Numbered from the stretch's first letter, positions 18,408 through 27,566 are shown. The stretch: DNA of 64,000 nucleotides from Verrucomicrobiaceae bacterium (GCA_027486585.1 JAIXOU010000027.1:92655-156654), one strand, 5' to 3'. A program made the numbers and translations. Notes: generated from the letters alone by a model not told the origin.

Positions 18408-18501
18408 GGTCGCAAGATGAACAGGACCAGAGCAAAATGCGAGAGATTAAAGTGACCAAGAATATCCTTTCTACTCAAACGAGATCTGCTATCGTGACGA
18501 T

Positions 18502-19068
18502 ATGCTGAATGCCGTGCTTGAACATCCTTTGCTGCGCCAACAGGTGATCCCCATGACGGTCCATACCTATGAGGCACTGGGACAAATGGGATTGGTGGAG
18601 GAGCGCACAGAGCTGATTCGCGGATTTGTCCTGCCCAAGATGTCTAAATCGCCCCGCCATTACATTGTTACTCAGCGTCTAGCCGAATGGCTGAGATTAT
18701 ATTTAAATGACCAATTCTGTATCCGGCAAGAACAACCCATCGCCTGCAAAGATTCAGAGCCGGAACCTGACATTGCCGTTGTTGCAGGAACCATCGAAGA
18801 CTTTGCCCACGCTCACCCGACGACAGCCACACTAATCGTCGAAGTCTCCATTTCTACCCTGGAAAGAGATCGTGAAAAAGCCGCCATTTATGCAGAAGCC
18901 GGTGTCGCAGAATACTGGCTCGTAAATCCTGAAGACAGCTGGGTAGAACAGTTCTCAGCTCCGCAGGCTGGCATCTACTCACAATGCGTGAAACTAGACA
19001 AATCAGCCGTACTGACTTGCCTAAGTTTCCCACACATCCAGGTGAATTTGAGTGACCTTCTAGCTTGA
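18502..19068 (+). CDS. Uma2-family (DUF820) putative restriction-endonuclease-like protein
   Basis: A 188-residue PD-(D/E)XK-fold protein. The active-site core is intact: EPEPDIAVV (about residues 91-99) and VEVSISTLERDREKAAIYAEAGVAEYW (in pieces, about 113-140), with the Glu-x-Ser and Lys typical for Uma2. Such proteins are common and often multi-copy in cyanobacteria, Chloroflexota and Planctomycetota/Verrucomicrobiota; their substrate is not known. A later start at 18553 (MTVHTYEALG) would fit the family equally. It sits alone between the DciA-like and scpA genes. Confidence 0.88.
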   Translation: MLNAVLEHPLLRQQVIPMTVHTYEALGQMGLVEERTELIRGFVLPKMSKSPRHYIVTQRLAEWLRLYLNDQFCIRQEQPIACKDSEPEPDIAVVAGTIEDFAHAHPTTATLIVEVSISTLERDREKAAIYAEAGVAEYWLVNPEDSWVEQFSAPQAGIYSQCVKLDKSAVLTCLSFPHIQVNLSDLLA

Positions 19069-19075
19069 GCAGCCT

Positions 19076-19804
19076 TCACTTCACAGGCCGGATCACCACG
19101 ATCTCACCGAGCATTTGCTCTTGCTCGACCATCAGATGATTGAGTTTCATCAGTTCTAGCACCGCTAGGAAAGTAACGATAACTTCCACTCGGCTTGCCG
19201 CATCGCTGAACAGGTTCTCAAAGCGAACTCTGGCCCCCATCGGGATGGCTTCAAGCAAATGCTCAATCTTATCCGCCACCGTGTAGCGGTCACTGACGAT
19301 CTCACGGATATCGGTCGTATTTTCGAAGCGCTTTAACACGCGTTGGAAAGCCCGGATCAGATCAAAAATGCCCACCTCACCCACGATGTCAGGCTGCTCC
19401 GAAAGATCCAGAGGCTCGGGATTCGTGGCAAAGAACTCATCTCCCTTGATCTCTTGGTGACCCAGAAATTGAGCGGCATCCTTGAACTTTTTGTACTCCA
19501 CCAACTGACGGATCAATTCCCATCGTGGATCTTCCTCGTCGGCATCGTCTTCCGGTGGTTGCAAGGTTTGCGGCAGTAGCTCGCGGCTTTTAATATACAT
19601 CAAATTGGCCGCCATGACGATGAACTCGCTGGCCAACTCCACATTCAGCATCTTGAAGGTATTGATGTAGGCTAGGTACTGCTTCGTGATGCGCTCAATC
19701 GAGACTTCATAGATCCCGATCTCATCCTTCTTGATGAGATACAGGAGAAGATCGAGGGGGCCCTCGAAAATCTCTAACTTCACTTTGTAATCCTTGTCTT
19801 CCAC
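19076..19804 (-). CDS. scpA: Segregation and condensation protein A
   Basis: The kleisin of the bacterial SMC condensin. The 242-residue protein has the conserved N-terminus (KLEIFEGPLDLLLYLIKKDEI), the NLMYIKSRELLP helix (about residues 66-78), the low-complexity acidic middle (EDDADEEDP) and the C-terminal winged helix (about 160-240) that binds SMC. scpB, often next to it, is not present here. It follows the zinc-dehydrogenase gene with a gap of 45 bases on the minus strand. Confidence 0.95.
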   Translation of the reverse strand: MEDKDYKVKLEIFEGPLDLLLYLIKKDEIGIYEVSIERITKQYLAYINTFKMLNVELASEFIVMAANLMYIKSRELLPQTLQPPEDDADEEDPRWELIRQLVEYKKFKDAAQFLGHQEIKGDEFFATNPEPLDLSEQPDIVGEVGIFDLIRAFQRVLKRFENTTDIREIVSDRYTVADKIEHLLEAIPMGARVRFENLFSDAASRVEVIVTFLAVLELMKLNHLMVEQEQMLGEIVVIRPVK

Positions 19805-19849
19805 GCGTGAAGCTATGAGCAGGACAAAGCCGGATGCGAGGAGAAAAAA

Positions 19850-20839
19850 TCACTTCACCTGCACCACCGCTTTCACGACACCTGAAAGAGGCTTTACCCA
19901 CTCCGCCATCTGCAGCGGCAGCTCTTCAAACTCGCAGCGATGCGTGATCCATGGACGCGTATCAATCTGGCCTGATTGGATCAATCCGAGAATACGCGGA
20001 AAGTCAGCACTCACCGCATTCCGGCTGGCTAGCAGAGTCAACTCACGGCGGTGAAACAGCGGATCATCCAGCAGCACCGGTTCCTTGGTGATCCCGACAT
20101 AAACGATTCGTCCGGTGAACCGGGCTAAAGTCAGCGTCCTCGCCATGGATCCAGGGTGGCCCGTGGCATCAAAGATCACCTGCGCACAGGGCTCATCCGG
20201 CAGACTCTCAACGACACTCACGCCCACATAATGCTGCTTCACAAAGGCGCGTCGAGATTCGCTCAAATCCAGCACTGTGATCGCCGCGCCCGTGAGCCTA
20301 GCAAACTCCAAAACCGTCAGCCCGATCGGACCCGCGCCAATGATCAGCACATCCTCTCCAGGCTGAATGCTCACGCGATTCACCGCATGGCAACCAATTG
20401 CCAACGTCTCTACCAGCGCCAGTTGCTCAAAACTCAAGTCGTTGCTGGGATGCAACTTATCAGCAGGCAGGATTAGGCGCTCACGCATGCCGCCATCCCC
20501 ATGCACCCCAAGCACTTGCAAGGATTCACAGCAGTTCGTTTTCCCCTGCCGACAGGCATGACAATCACCACAGTTCAAATACGGCTCCACCGAACAGCGA
20601 TCTCCCAGTTTTAAATGAGTCACAGCATCCCCTAAAGCTAGCACTTCCACGCCTAGCTCATGGCCCAGAATGCGCGGATATTCGATAAAGGGCATCTTGC
20701 CCAAAAAACCGCTGATATCCGTCCCACAGATACCGATCGCACGGATCGCTACCAGCACCTGACCTGCCAGAGGGGCCGCAGCCTCAGGCAGATCCATCAG
20801 GGTCAAACATCCCGGTTCGGTCAGTGAAAGCGCTTTCAT
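19850..20839 (-). CDS. Zinc-dependent medium-chain alcohol/polyol dehydrogenase
   Basis: A 329-residue medium-chain dehydrogenase. Catalytic zinc ligands: Cys39 in GICGTD and the GHE motif (about 60-62). The structural zinc cysteines are in NCGDCHACRQGKTNCC (about 89-104). The Rossmann dinucleotide motif is GAGPIGL (about 168-174), and an acidic residue at the end of beta-2 (VLDLSESRR) suggests NAD over NADP. It resembles threonine/sorbitol/galactitol dehydrogenases; the substrate cannot be called. It lies between uppS (gap 11) and scpA (gap 45), probably in one transcript. Confidence 0.9.
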   Translation of the reverse strand: MKALSLTEPGCLTLMDLPEAAAPLAGQVLVAIRAIGICGTDISGFLGKMPFIEYPRILGHELGVEVLALGDAVTHLKLGDRCSVEPYLNCGDCHACRQGKTNCCESLQVLGVHGDGGMRERLILPADKLHPSNDLSFEQLALVETLAIGCHAVNRVSIQPGEDVLIIGAGPIGLTVLEFARLTGAAITVLDLSESRRAFVKQHYVGVSVVESLPDEPCAQVIFDATGHPGSMARTLTLARFTGRIVYVGITKEPVLLDDPLFHRRELTLLASRNAVSADFPRILGLIQSGQIDTRPWITHRCEFEELPLQMAEWVKPLSGVVKAVVQVK

Positions 20840-20850
20840 AGCAAGACACC

Positions 20851-21570
20851 TCAGACAGCCCCAAAGCGCCGATGCCGCTTCGCATAGGCATTCACAGCCT
20901 CGACCAATTCTTCTTTGCCAAAGTCAGGCCAAAACTTGTCCGTGATGTAAAACTCCGTGTAGCTCAGCTGCCAGAGCAGGAAGTTCGACAGACGCATCTC
21001 ACCACTCGTACGGATCAGTAGGTCTGGATCAGGATAGTAGCGCGTGTAAAGATGCTTGCTAAAGACATCCACATCAATCATGCCCTTATCCAAATGCCCA
21101 CGCTCCACGCTTTCGATCAGGCTTTTCACGCCATCAATGATCTCCTCACGGCCCCCGTAACTCAGCGCCAGGATCAGCGTCAGCCCCGTATTTTGAGAGG
21201 TCGATTCAATGGACCTGTGCAACTGCGCCTGACAGCTCTGCGGCAGATCATGCAGTCGGCCGATGGCCTGGAGGCGGATGTTTTGCTCCAGCATTTCAGG
21301 CGTCTTCTCGCGCAGAAACAGCTCCAGTAGATGCATCAGTGCTTCCACTTCACGCTGCGGGCGCTTCCAGTTCTCTGAGGAAAAAGCATACAGGGTCAGA
21401 AACTCCACCCCAAGCTCACTGCATCCCTCAGTGACACGCCTCACCGTCTCCGCACCTTGGCGATGTCCTTCAGTGCGAGGCAGACCACGTTCCTTGGCCC
21501 AGCGCCCATTGCCATCCATGATGATGGCGATGTGACGCGGGACATTCTTGAGATCTTCGGCTGCTGGCAT
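20851..21570 (-). CDS. uppS: Isoprenyl transferase (undecaprenyl diphosphate synthase)
   Basis: Makes the C55 lipid carrier for cell wall and surface polysaccharide. The 239-residue cis-prenyltransferase carries the conserved MDGNGRWA motif (catalytic Asp at 19), the GHRQGAE helix, FSSENWKRP (substrate binding, about 76-84), and the C-terminal DLLIRTSGEMRLSNFLLWQ stretch. Length is usual. It is divergent from the hydrolase gene at 21665 and 11 bases upstream of the zinc dehydrogenase gene. cdsA and dxr, which often follow uppS, are absent here. Confidence 0.97.
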   Translation of the reverse strand: MPAAEDLKNVPRHIAIIMDGNGRWAKERGLPRTEGHRQGAETVRRVTEGCSELGVEFLTLYAFSSENWKRPQREVEALMHLLELFLREKTPEMLEQNIRLQAIGRLHDLPQSCQAQLHRSIESTSQNTGLTLILALSYGGREEIIDGVKSLIESVERGHLDKGMIDVDVFSKHLYTRYYPDPDLLIRTSGEMRLSNFLLWQLSYTEFYITDKFWPDFGKEELVEAVNAYAKRHRRFGAV

Positions 21571-21664
21571 GGTGCGGATTAATAGCAGTCTATCAGGAAG
21601 TGCAAACCCGCACCACTCTTCTCTGCAACTTTCCTCCCCTTACCGGAGTTTATCCTGCCCGATC

Positions 21665-22801
21665 ATGAAACCCCTCTGCCTACTCTTCTGCGCCACCGCC
21701 CTCACCTGCCACGCCCAGCAGCCAAGCATTGAGGGAAAAACCGCCAAGTTATTTGAGCAGATGGATCTAAACCATGATGGCCAGCTCGACCGCCAAGAAT
21801 TGCCCGATCGTCTACGCGCCCATTTTGATCGGGTCGATACCGATAAAAGCGGCAGCATTTCCAAAGCCGAGCACCTCAAAGCTCTTAGCCGATCCAAAGG
21901 ACCAGACGCTAAAACCAGCCAACGCGCCATCCCCGCTGGGATTGAGGCCTTGCTTGACCTGCCCTATGCAGACAGCGACAATCCACGCCAGAAGCTCGAT
22001 CTCTACCTACCCAAAACACGCTCCACTGCGGAGGCCCTGCCCGTCATCGCCTTCATCCACGGCGGCGGCTGGAAAGGCGGCGACAAAGCCAGCGGCCTGA
22101 ACAACCTCGCCCGCTTCGTCCAGAGCGGTCACTACGCAGGCATCTCTATTGGCTACCGCCTCACCAACGAGGCTCAGTGGCCTGCCCAGGTCCACGATTG
22201 CAAAGCCGCCATTCGCTGGATCAAAGCCAACGCCAAAGAGCACGGGCTCGATGCCAGCAAAATCGCCGTCTGGGGCACCTCCGCAGGCGGACACCTCGTC
22301 TCCTTTCTCGGCACCAGTGGCGACGTGAAGGACCTCGAAGGCAAGCTCGGCAATCACCTGGATCAAACCAGCCAAGTCACCTGCGTGGTCAATTACTTCG
22401 GCCCCGAAAACTTTCTCACCATGGTCAGGCAACCCAGCACCGTGGACCGCTCTAAGGACAAGGACTACCCAGAAGCCCTTCTGCTCGGAGGCCCCGTCCA
22501 GGAGCGGGAAGCCGCCGCCAAAGAAGCCTCACCTGTGACCCACGTCTCCAAAGGCGACGCCCCCTTCTTCACCGCTCACGGCAACAAAGACCCACTCGTC
22601 CCATTTGCCCAAGGCCAAGAGATTCACGCCGCCCTGCAAAAAGTCGGTGTCCCTTCCCTGTTCCAAGAAATGACCAACGGCGGCCACGGCTTCAAAAGCC
22701 CACTGCTTGACGAACGCGTCACCCAATTCCTTGACCTCCATCTGCGTGGCATCGCCGCAGAAATCGTCACCGCCCCGATTGTCGTCGAAGAAAGGAAATG
22801 A
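21665..22801 (+). CDS. Secreted alpha/beta hydrolase with N-terminal EF-hands
   Basis: About 378 residues from ATG 21665, which begins a signal peptide; the upstream extension to 21548 overlaps uppS and is not favoured. Two EF-hand loops follow: DLNHDGQLDRQE and DTDKSGSISKAE (about residues 35-75), each with the Asp/Asn-x-Asp/Asn-x-Asp/Ser pattern and a Glu at position 12. Then a BD-FAE-like esterase/lipase domain: the oxyanion motif HGGGW, the nucleophile elbow GTSAGG, the catalytic Asp in KDPLVPF and His in GGHGF. It likely acts on ester substrates outside the cytoplasm. Similar EF-hand/hydrolase architectures are typical of Planctomycetota and Verrucomicrobiota. Confidence 0.88.
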   Translation: MKPLCLLFCATALTCHAQQPSIEGKTAKLFEQMDLNHDGQLDRQELPDRLRAHFDRVDTDKSGSISKAEHLKALSRSKGPDAKTSQRAIPAGIEALLDLPYADSDNPRQKLDLYLPKTRSTAEALPVIAFIHGGGWKGGDKASGLNNLARFVQSGHYAGISIGYRLTNEAQWPAQVHDCKAAIRWIKANAKEHGLDASKIAVWGTSAGGHLVSFLGTSGDVKDLEGKLGNHLDQTSQVTCVVNYFGPENFLTMVRQPSTVDRSKDKDYPEALLLGGPVQEREAAAKEASPVTHVSKGDAPFFTAHGNKDPLVPFAQGQEIHAALQKVGVPSLFQEMTNGGHGFKSPLLDERVTQFLDLHLRGIAAEIVTAPIVVEERK

Positions 22802-22813
22802 AAGACAGAGAGT

Positions 22814-22872
22814 GAGATGAGGTCAGAAACCAGGAAGGTAGGGCTTCTTTGTTCTTGGTTTGGCCACATCTC
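22814..22872. repeat. Imperfect inverted repeat downstream of the EF-hand hydrolase gene
   Basis: Two arms of about 25 bases (22814 on, and up to 22872) are complementary with a few mismatches and a bulge; the outer six pairs are perfect. No T-run follows either side, so it is not a typical terminator. It may be a degenerate mobile-element end or an RNA hairpin at the 3' end of the gene before it. Confidence 0.4.
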
Positions 22873-22974
22873 AGGTAGGGATACCATTGTCCTCCTAGGA
22901 CTCGGGAAAACTTAAAAGGCCAGTGAAGACTACTTAAAACCTTAGGCCGGACTCCAAATGTTATCGCGAACAAA

Positions 22975-23049
22975 TGGAGCGGGTGACGCGATTCGAACGC
23001 GCGACATTCTCCTTGGCAAGGAGATGCTCTACCACTGAGCTACACCCGC
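22975..23049 (-). tRNA. tRNA-Gly (GCC)
   Basis: A 75-base cloverleaf, read on the minus strand. The 7-bp acceptor stem GCGGGTG pairs with CACCCGC; the D arm is GCTC...GAGC, the anticodon arm is TCTCC TTGCCAA GGAGA with anticodon GCC, and the T arm has the TTCGAAT loop. The discriminator base is T, and CCA is encoded in the DNA. It lies alone, without a second tRNA nearby. Confidence 0.97.
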
Positions 23050-23197
23050 TTTTCTGGCGGGCCGTTATCTTGCGACAAGATGAAGATCCTGCAAGCATAA
23101 AGTTAAACATTTTCACAAAGAATCTAACTTCCTCGACATCCTGCACTCAAAAGTGCTGCTGAGTTGATCTTCAATCGGCGACTGCTAAAGACATGAG

Positions 23198-24400
23198 ATG
23201 CAGCCACGCAAGTTTGTTCCTATCCCCTTCACCTACCATCAAGAGCTGGAGGTCCGAATCGAAAACCTCACCAATGAAGGCAATGGGGTGGCACGGGTCG
23301 ATGGCTGGGTGGTGTTTGTGCCGTTTGCGCTTCCGGGTGAGCTGGTGAAGTGCCGCATCTACCGCAATCACAAAAACTACAGCAATGCGGATCTGGTGGA
23401 AGTGCTGGAGCCTTCCGCCGAGCGTGTGCCGACGGTGTGTTCTCTCTTCGGCACCTGCGGTGGCTGCCAATATCAGCATCTGGCCTATGACAAACAGATC
23501 GCCTGGAAACGCCGGCAAGCCGAAGAGCTGCTGCTGCACATGGCCAAGATCGAGCACCCAGTGCTGCCAGTGATTGCCTCGCCCACCCAGTATGGGTATC
23601 GCTCAAAGATCACGCCACATTTTCATAAGCCCAAGGATGGGGCTGTGGCGGAGATCGGCTTTCTGAGGGTGGGCACACGCAACAGTATGGTGGATGTGGA
23701 GCAGTGCCCCATCGCCATGCCAGCGTTGAATGAGCAACTGACGCAAGTGCGTGAAGCAGCCCGAGCAGGCAGTTTTAAAAATGGTGCCACGTTGCTCATG
23801 CGTGCCACGGCTACTGGAATTTTGACCCGAGCAGATGCCATCGCTGTAGAGCAAGTAGGCGACGTGAAGTTTGAGTTTCAAGCGGGCGACTTCTTCCAGA
23901 ACAATCCTTTCATCCTGCCGGATTTTGTGGCCTATGCGGTGGAAGAGGCCAAAGCCAGTGGAGCGACCTATTTAGTGGATGCTTACTGCGGCAGCGGCCT
24001 CTTTGGCATCAGTGCGGCAAAAGAATTCCAAGAGGTGATCGGCGTGGAGCTGTCTGAAACCGCCGTCAAAAAAGCCGCTCACAATGCGGAGATCAATGGC
24101 CTAACGAATTGCCGATTCATTGCTGCGGATGCCCGTGAGATCTTTGCCCAAGTGCCTCATGCGGGCAGTGACACGGTGGTCATCATCGATCCGCCGCGCG
24201 CAGGTTGTAGCGAGGAGTTCCTACAGCAGTTGTTCACGTTTGGACCCAAGCGGGTCGTTTACATTTCCTGCAATCCCGCCACGCAAATGCGTGATCTGGT
24301 GCTGTTCACAGCTGCGGGGTACAGCCTGAATAAAGTCCAACCCTTTGACCTTTTCCCACAGACCAAGCATCTCGAATGCGTGATGACTTTGTCGAAGTAA
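23198..24400 (+). CDS. RNA (uracil-C5)-methyltransferase, RlmD/TrmA family
   Basis: A 400-residue RNA m5U methyltransferase. Order: a TRAM domain (about 10-70), cysteines of the [4Fe-4S] cluster (CSLFGTCGGCQYQH, about 82-95, with a fourth Cys near 170 in VEQCPI), the SAM-binding motif DAYCGSGLFGI (about 260-270), the DPPRAG catalytic loop (about 331-336), and the final SCNPATQ motif (catalytic Cys about 358). The gene is closest to RlmD, which modifies 23S rRNA U1939, but RlmC or a TrmA role cannot be excluded. It starts about 150 bases from the tRNA gene on the opposite strand. Confidence 0.92.
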   Translation: MQPRKFVPIPFTYHQELEVRIENLTNEGNGVARVDGWVVFVPFALPGELVKCRIYRNHKNYSNADLVEVLEPSAERVPTVCSLFGTCGGCQYQHLAYDKQIAWKRRQAEELLLHMAKIEHPVLPVIASPTQYGYRSKITPHFHKPKDGAVAEIGFLRVGTRNSMVDVEQCPIAMPALNEQLTQVREAARAGSFKNGATLLMRATATGILTRADAIAVEQVGDVKFEFQAGDFFQNNPFILPDFVAYAVEEAKASGATYLVDAYCGSGLFGISAAKEFQEVIGVELSETAVKKAAHNAEINGLTNCRFIAADAREIFAQVPHAGSDTVVIIDPPRAGCSEEFLQQLFTFGPKRVVYISCNPATQMRDLVLFTAAGYSLNKVQPFDLFPQTKHLECVMTLSK

Positions 24401-24471
24401 GTCCAAGACGTTTCAGGTTTGATTCGACACGCTGGCCTGTTTGATCCAAAATTCATTCCCCTTCCCCAACT

Positions 24472-25251
24472 ATGTCTTCTATTTTTGAACTTTTTTCTCT
24501 CCAAGGTAAAACCGCTGTCGTCATCGGAGGCACCGGCGAGCTCTGTGGTGCCATCGCTGGTGGCTTTGCCAATGCCGGAGCGGAGGTCGTGCTGGTCGGC
24601 CGTGATCCTGCGAAGGCAGAAAAAGGTCTGGACGCTATTCATGCGGCTGGTAGTAAAGGCTATTTCGTCAGCGCCGATGCTTCCCGTAAAGCCGATCTAC
24701 AGTTGCTGCTGGATCAGGTGCAGGAGCGCTCTGGCGGCTGCCAAATCCTGGTCAATGGCGCTGGCGTCAATTCAGCGACTCCGTTTCTCGACATCTCTGA
24801 AGAAGAGTATGACCGGATCATGAATATTAACACCAAAGGCGTGTTTTTGGCCTGCCAAGTCTTTGGCAAATACTTCGTAGAAAACAAGATCCCAGCTTCG
24901 ATCATCAATCTGGGTTCCATGTCTGGACTCATGCCTCTCAGCCGTGTCTTCACTTACAGCATGTCAAAAGGCGCGGTGCATAATCTGAGCAAGAATCTGG
25001 CCCGCGAATGGGCACCGCTGGGCATCCGCGTGAACACTCTGGTGCCTGGCTTTTTCCCCGCTGAACAGAACCGCAAGGTGCTAACACCTGAGCGTGTGGA
25101 AAACATCATGCGCCACACCCCAGCAAACCGCTTTGGCGAATCTCGTGAGCTGGTCGCTGCCGCGCTTCTGCTGGCCTCCAATGGCGCCAGTTCCTTCATC
25201 ACCGGCCATGAAATGGTGGTCGATGGCGGCTACAGCTCGATGACCATTTAA
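24472..25251 (+). CDS. SDR-family oxidoreductase, mannonate/gluconate-like
   Basis: A 259-residue classical short-chain dehydrogenase. The nucleotide motif is [11 protein letters not shown] (about 19-29, a variant of TGxxxGIG), NGAG (about 97), catalytic Ser (NLGSMSG), Tyr (TYSMSKG) and Lys are present, and the C-terminus ends in [10 protein letters not shown]. It resembles fructuronate reductase/mannonate oxidoreductase-like SDRs and gluconate 5-dehydrogenases. It heads a three-gene operon with a small unknown protein (gap 11) and a TatD-like hydrolase (gap 13), an unusual grouping that gives the substrate little away. Confidence 0.9.
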   Translation: MSSIFELFSLQGKTAVVIGGTGELCGAIAGGFANAGAEVVLVGRDPAKAEKGLDAIHAAGSKGYFVSADASRKADLQLLLDQVQERSGGCQILVNGAGVNSATPFLDISEEEYDRIMNINTKGVFLACQVFGKYFVENKIPASIINLGSMSGLMPLSRVFTYSMSKGAVHNLSKNLAREWAPLGIRVNTLVPGFFPAEQNRKVLTPERVENIMRHTPANRFGESRELVAAALLLASNGASSFITGHEMVVDGGYSSMTI

Positions 25252-25262
25252 TTGCTACTCTC

Positions 25263-25541
25263 ATGTCTGACTGGACTCCTCCCTCAACGGTGAATCTCGT
25301 GGACCTCGGGTTCATGGATGCGCGCAGCAAGCTGATCGACCTTGCTGCCTTCCTAGACCGTGTGCAACGCGCTAATCAGACCGACGACTTCCGCGTTCAA
25401 GCCCTGACAAACGCCATCGCCCTGCTGTCTCTGAACGAGCCAACACGAGCCAAGGAGGTGCTTCTGAGCTTCAGCGATCCCAGCGCTGACCCCATCGAAA
25501 AAGCCACCATGCAGGGCGCGATCGGAGCGTATCGCGTATAA
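25263..25541 (+). CDS. Small protein of unknown function between SDR and TatD-like genes
   Basis: A 92-residue acidic, predicted all-helical protein with a core LGFMDARSKLIDLAAFLDRVQRA (in the first half) and LLSFSDPSADPIEKATMQGA near the end. No cysteines, no signal peptide and no membrane segment. Tight spacing (11 and 13 bases) with both neighbours argues for a shared role, perhaps as a partner of the TatD-like enzyme. Resemblance to a known family is not recognised. Confidence 0.7.
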   Translation: MSDWTPPSTVNLVDLGFMDARSKLIDLAAFLDRVQRANQTDDFRVQALTNAIALLSLNEPTRAKEVLLSFSDPSADPIEKATMQGAIGAYRV

Positions 25542-25554
25542 ACTCACCTTCCCC

Positions 25555-26355
25555 ATGAACTATATTGAACCACACGGCCACATGGTCAGCCGCACCACGG
25601 ATGATTACGAGCGCATGGCGCTGGCGGGATGTCAGGCGATTTGTGAGCCCGCGTTTTGGGCCGGGTTTGATCGGGCCTCAGCCGACGGCTTTTATGATTA
25701 CTTCCGCCAGATCACAGAATATGAACCCAAGCGTGCAGCGAGGTTTGGCATCAAGCATTTTTCCTGGCTCTGCATCAATCCCAAAGAAGCTGAAGACACC
25801 AAGTTGGCCGAGGAAGTAATCGGGCTGATTCCGCAGTTCATCGATAAACCGGGCGTGCTGGGCATTGGCGAGATTGGCCTTAACAAGAACAGCCGCAATG
25901 AGCTGCGCATCTTCGAGCAGCATGTTCAGGTGGCGCAGGATTACGATCAACTTGTTCTAATCCATACGCCACATTTGGAAGATAAACTCAAGGGCACCAA
26001 ACTGATCGTGGATGCGCTGAAAAACTTCCCAAAGATCAAGCCTGAGCGTGTGATCATCGACCATGTCGAAGAGCACACCATTGATCATGTCCTGGATCAG
26101 GGATTCTGGGCAGGCATCACCCTCTATCCAGAGAGTAAATGCACGCCGAATCGCGCCATCGACATGCTCGAGCACCGTCATGCTGAACGGATCTGGATGA
26201 ACAGTGCCTGTGACTGGGGCATCAGTGATCCACTGGCTGTGCCAAAGACCATGCAGGTCATGCGCCAGCGCGGCTGGACAGCGGAGATGATCCAGCAGGT
26301 GGCCTATGAAAACCCGGTCGCCTTCATGGGGCAGAGCGGGAAGTTTCATCTCTAA
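25555..26355 (+). CDS. TatD-like metal-dependent hydrolase (EboB-like)
   Basis: A 266-residue amidohydrolase-fold protein. Metal ligands: the N-terminal HGHM motif (His8, His10), Glu in GIGEIGLNKN (about 103-110), His in LIHTPH (about 138-141), His in IIDHVEEH (about 172-178) and Asp in SACDWG (about 221-226). It differs from canonical TatD DNases in the order of loops and in length, and is closer to the TatD-like protein of the ebo cluster (EboB), known from scytonemin and edge-of-cluster loci in several phyla. No eboC-F gene is seen in the window. The assignment is by pattern only. Confidence 0.8.
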   Translation: MNYIEPHGHMVSRTTDDYERMALAGCQAICEPAFWAGFDRASADGFYDYFRQITEYEPKRAARFGIKHFSWLCINPKEAEDTKLAEEVIGLIPQFIDKPGVLGIGEIGLNKNSRNELRIFEQHVQVAQDYDQLVLIHTPHLEDKLKGTKLIVDALKNFPKIKPERVIIDHVEEHTIDHVLDQGFWAGITLYPESKCTPNRAIDMLEHRHAERIWMNSACDWGISDPLAVPKTMQVMRQRGWTAEMIQQVAYENPVAFMGQSGKFHL

Positions 26356-26360
26356 GTCGG

Positions 26361-27491
26361 CTACTTCCGGCTCAACTTCCAAAAGAGCCAACCGCCAATG
26401 CCCAGAAAGAGAACGTTTGGCAGCCACATGATCAGATGCGGCATAGAGCCTGGCTGATCATTGAGCGTGTCGGCAAAGATGATGAACCCAATGTAAACCG
26501 TGGCGGTCATGAGACTGAGCGCAAACCCAGTCGAAGTTTCACGCCTCTGAGCCGTCACACCCAGCGGAATGCCAACAAGAGCAAAGGTGAAGCAGGCCAA
26601 GGAAAAGCTAAAGCGTTTGTGCAACTCCGTGCGGGATTGTGAAACTTGCTTTGGGTCCATTTTGAGACGTGTCACCGAATCCACGGCTTGATCCACTTCA
26701 TCCGATAACGCCGAAGTGGTTTTCATGCTAGCATTCACCCTCACCGAACTATTGCGCAGCCGCGACATGGGGAATGTGAGCGCTGTTTTGGCAGCGTTTA
26801 GGAACTCGATCTTTTCCACCTTCTTATCTGGCGTGTGGCTGATAGCCTCGATGTGCGCATTGTAGAGACGCATGGTGAAGTCGAGCACGCCGGGGGCAGT
26901 CTCTAAAACGGCACGATCAGCACGGATGATGCGCTTGGCCAGCGAGCCTTGCATTTCAATGATGGTCAGGTCGGTGAGCTTGCGGCCGTCACGCTGCTCG
27001 GTGTAGATGCGGAATCCAGGGACTTTTTCCAGGACCAGCCCTGGCTGAAAGAGTGACTCCGGATTCTCTAAAGCAACCTCATAAAAGAGCATCTTCATGC
27101 GGTTCTTTGCCATGGGCGCAATATCGACATTCACCCAATAACAAACGCCTGAGAGTGCGAGAGAGAGCACGAAGACGGAGGCACAAATGCGCGGCATGGA
27201 CCAGCCAGTCATGCGAAGAGAGACCAATTCGTTGTCGGCGGAGAGACGGCCAAACACCAGCAGAATGGAGGTCAGGAACGCCCATGGAATGGTGAAGATC
27301 AGCGAAAAAGGGATGATGAGTGCGACAAACTCAGCAATGACCGCAAAGGGCAACTGGGTGCCGCCAAGCAACTCGTCCAGCTTCTTATAGACATTCCCCA
27401 AAACCATGACGCCGCATAGCAGTAGGACACCCATCAGCGTGGCTGAGAGGACTTGCCTGCCAAGATAACGGTCAAAAATGCGGGAGAACAT
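26361..27491 (-). CDS. LptF/LptG-family permease (lipopolysaccharide export)
   Basis: About 377 residues from ATG 27491 (the frame is open 14 codons upstream). Order: an N-terminal membrane block with three helices (to about 110), with RYLGRQVLSATLMGVLLL and the PWAFLTSILLVFGRL stretch, a periplasmic beta-jellyroll domain (about 130-270), and three C-terminal helices (about 290-375). This is the YjgP/YjgQ family that, with LptB, carries LPS from the inner membrane. A single LptF/G-type gene stands here, so the second permease must be elsewhere. It is convergent with the TatD-like gene, 5 bases away. Confidence 0.92.
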   Translation of the reverse strand: MFSRIFDRYLGRQVLSATLMGVLLLCGVMVLGNVYKKLDELLGGTQLPFAVIAEFVALIIPFSLIFTIPWAFLTSILLVFGRLSADNELVSLRMTGWSMPRICASVFVLSLALSGVCYWVNVDIAPMAKNRMKMLFYEVALENPESLFQPGLVLEKVPGFRIYTEQRDGRKLTDLTIIEMQGSLAKRIIRADRAVLETAPGVLDFTMRLYNAHIEAISHTPDKKVEKIEFLNAAKTALTFPMSRLRNSSVRVNASMKTTSALSDEVDQAVDSVTRLKMDPKQVSQSRTELHKRFSFSLACFTFALVGIPLGVTAQRRETSTGFALSLMTATVYIGFIIFADTLNDQPGSMPHLIMWLPNVLFLGIGGWLFWKLSRK

Positions 27492-27566
27492 GGGAGCTGT
27501 AGGCTGTGTCTTTAAAACTGAGCTGGCTATCACGCAAGCGCCCAGACGGGGTTCGGCACAGCGGTT

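Noticed and set aside
18502..19068. Uma2 protein as part of a defence island
   Set aside because: It stands alone among housekeeping genes, with no restriction, toxin or helicase partner nearby.
22007..22432. 141-residue minus-strand frame
   Set aside because: Antisense of the EF-hand hydrolase; no ribosome-binding site and no known domain.
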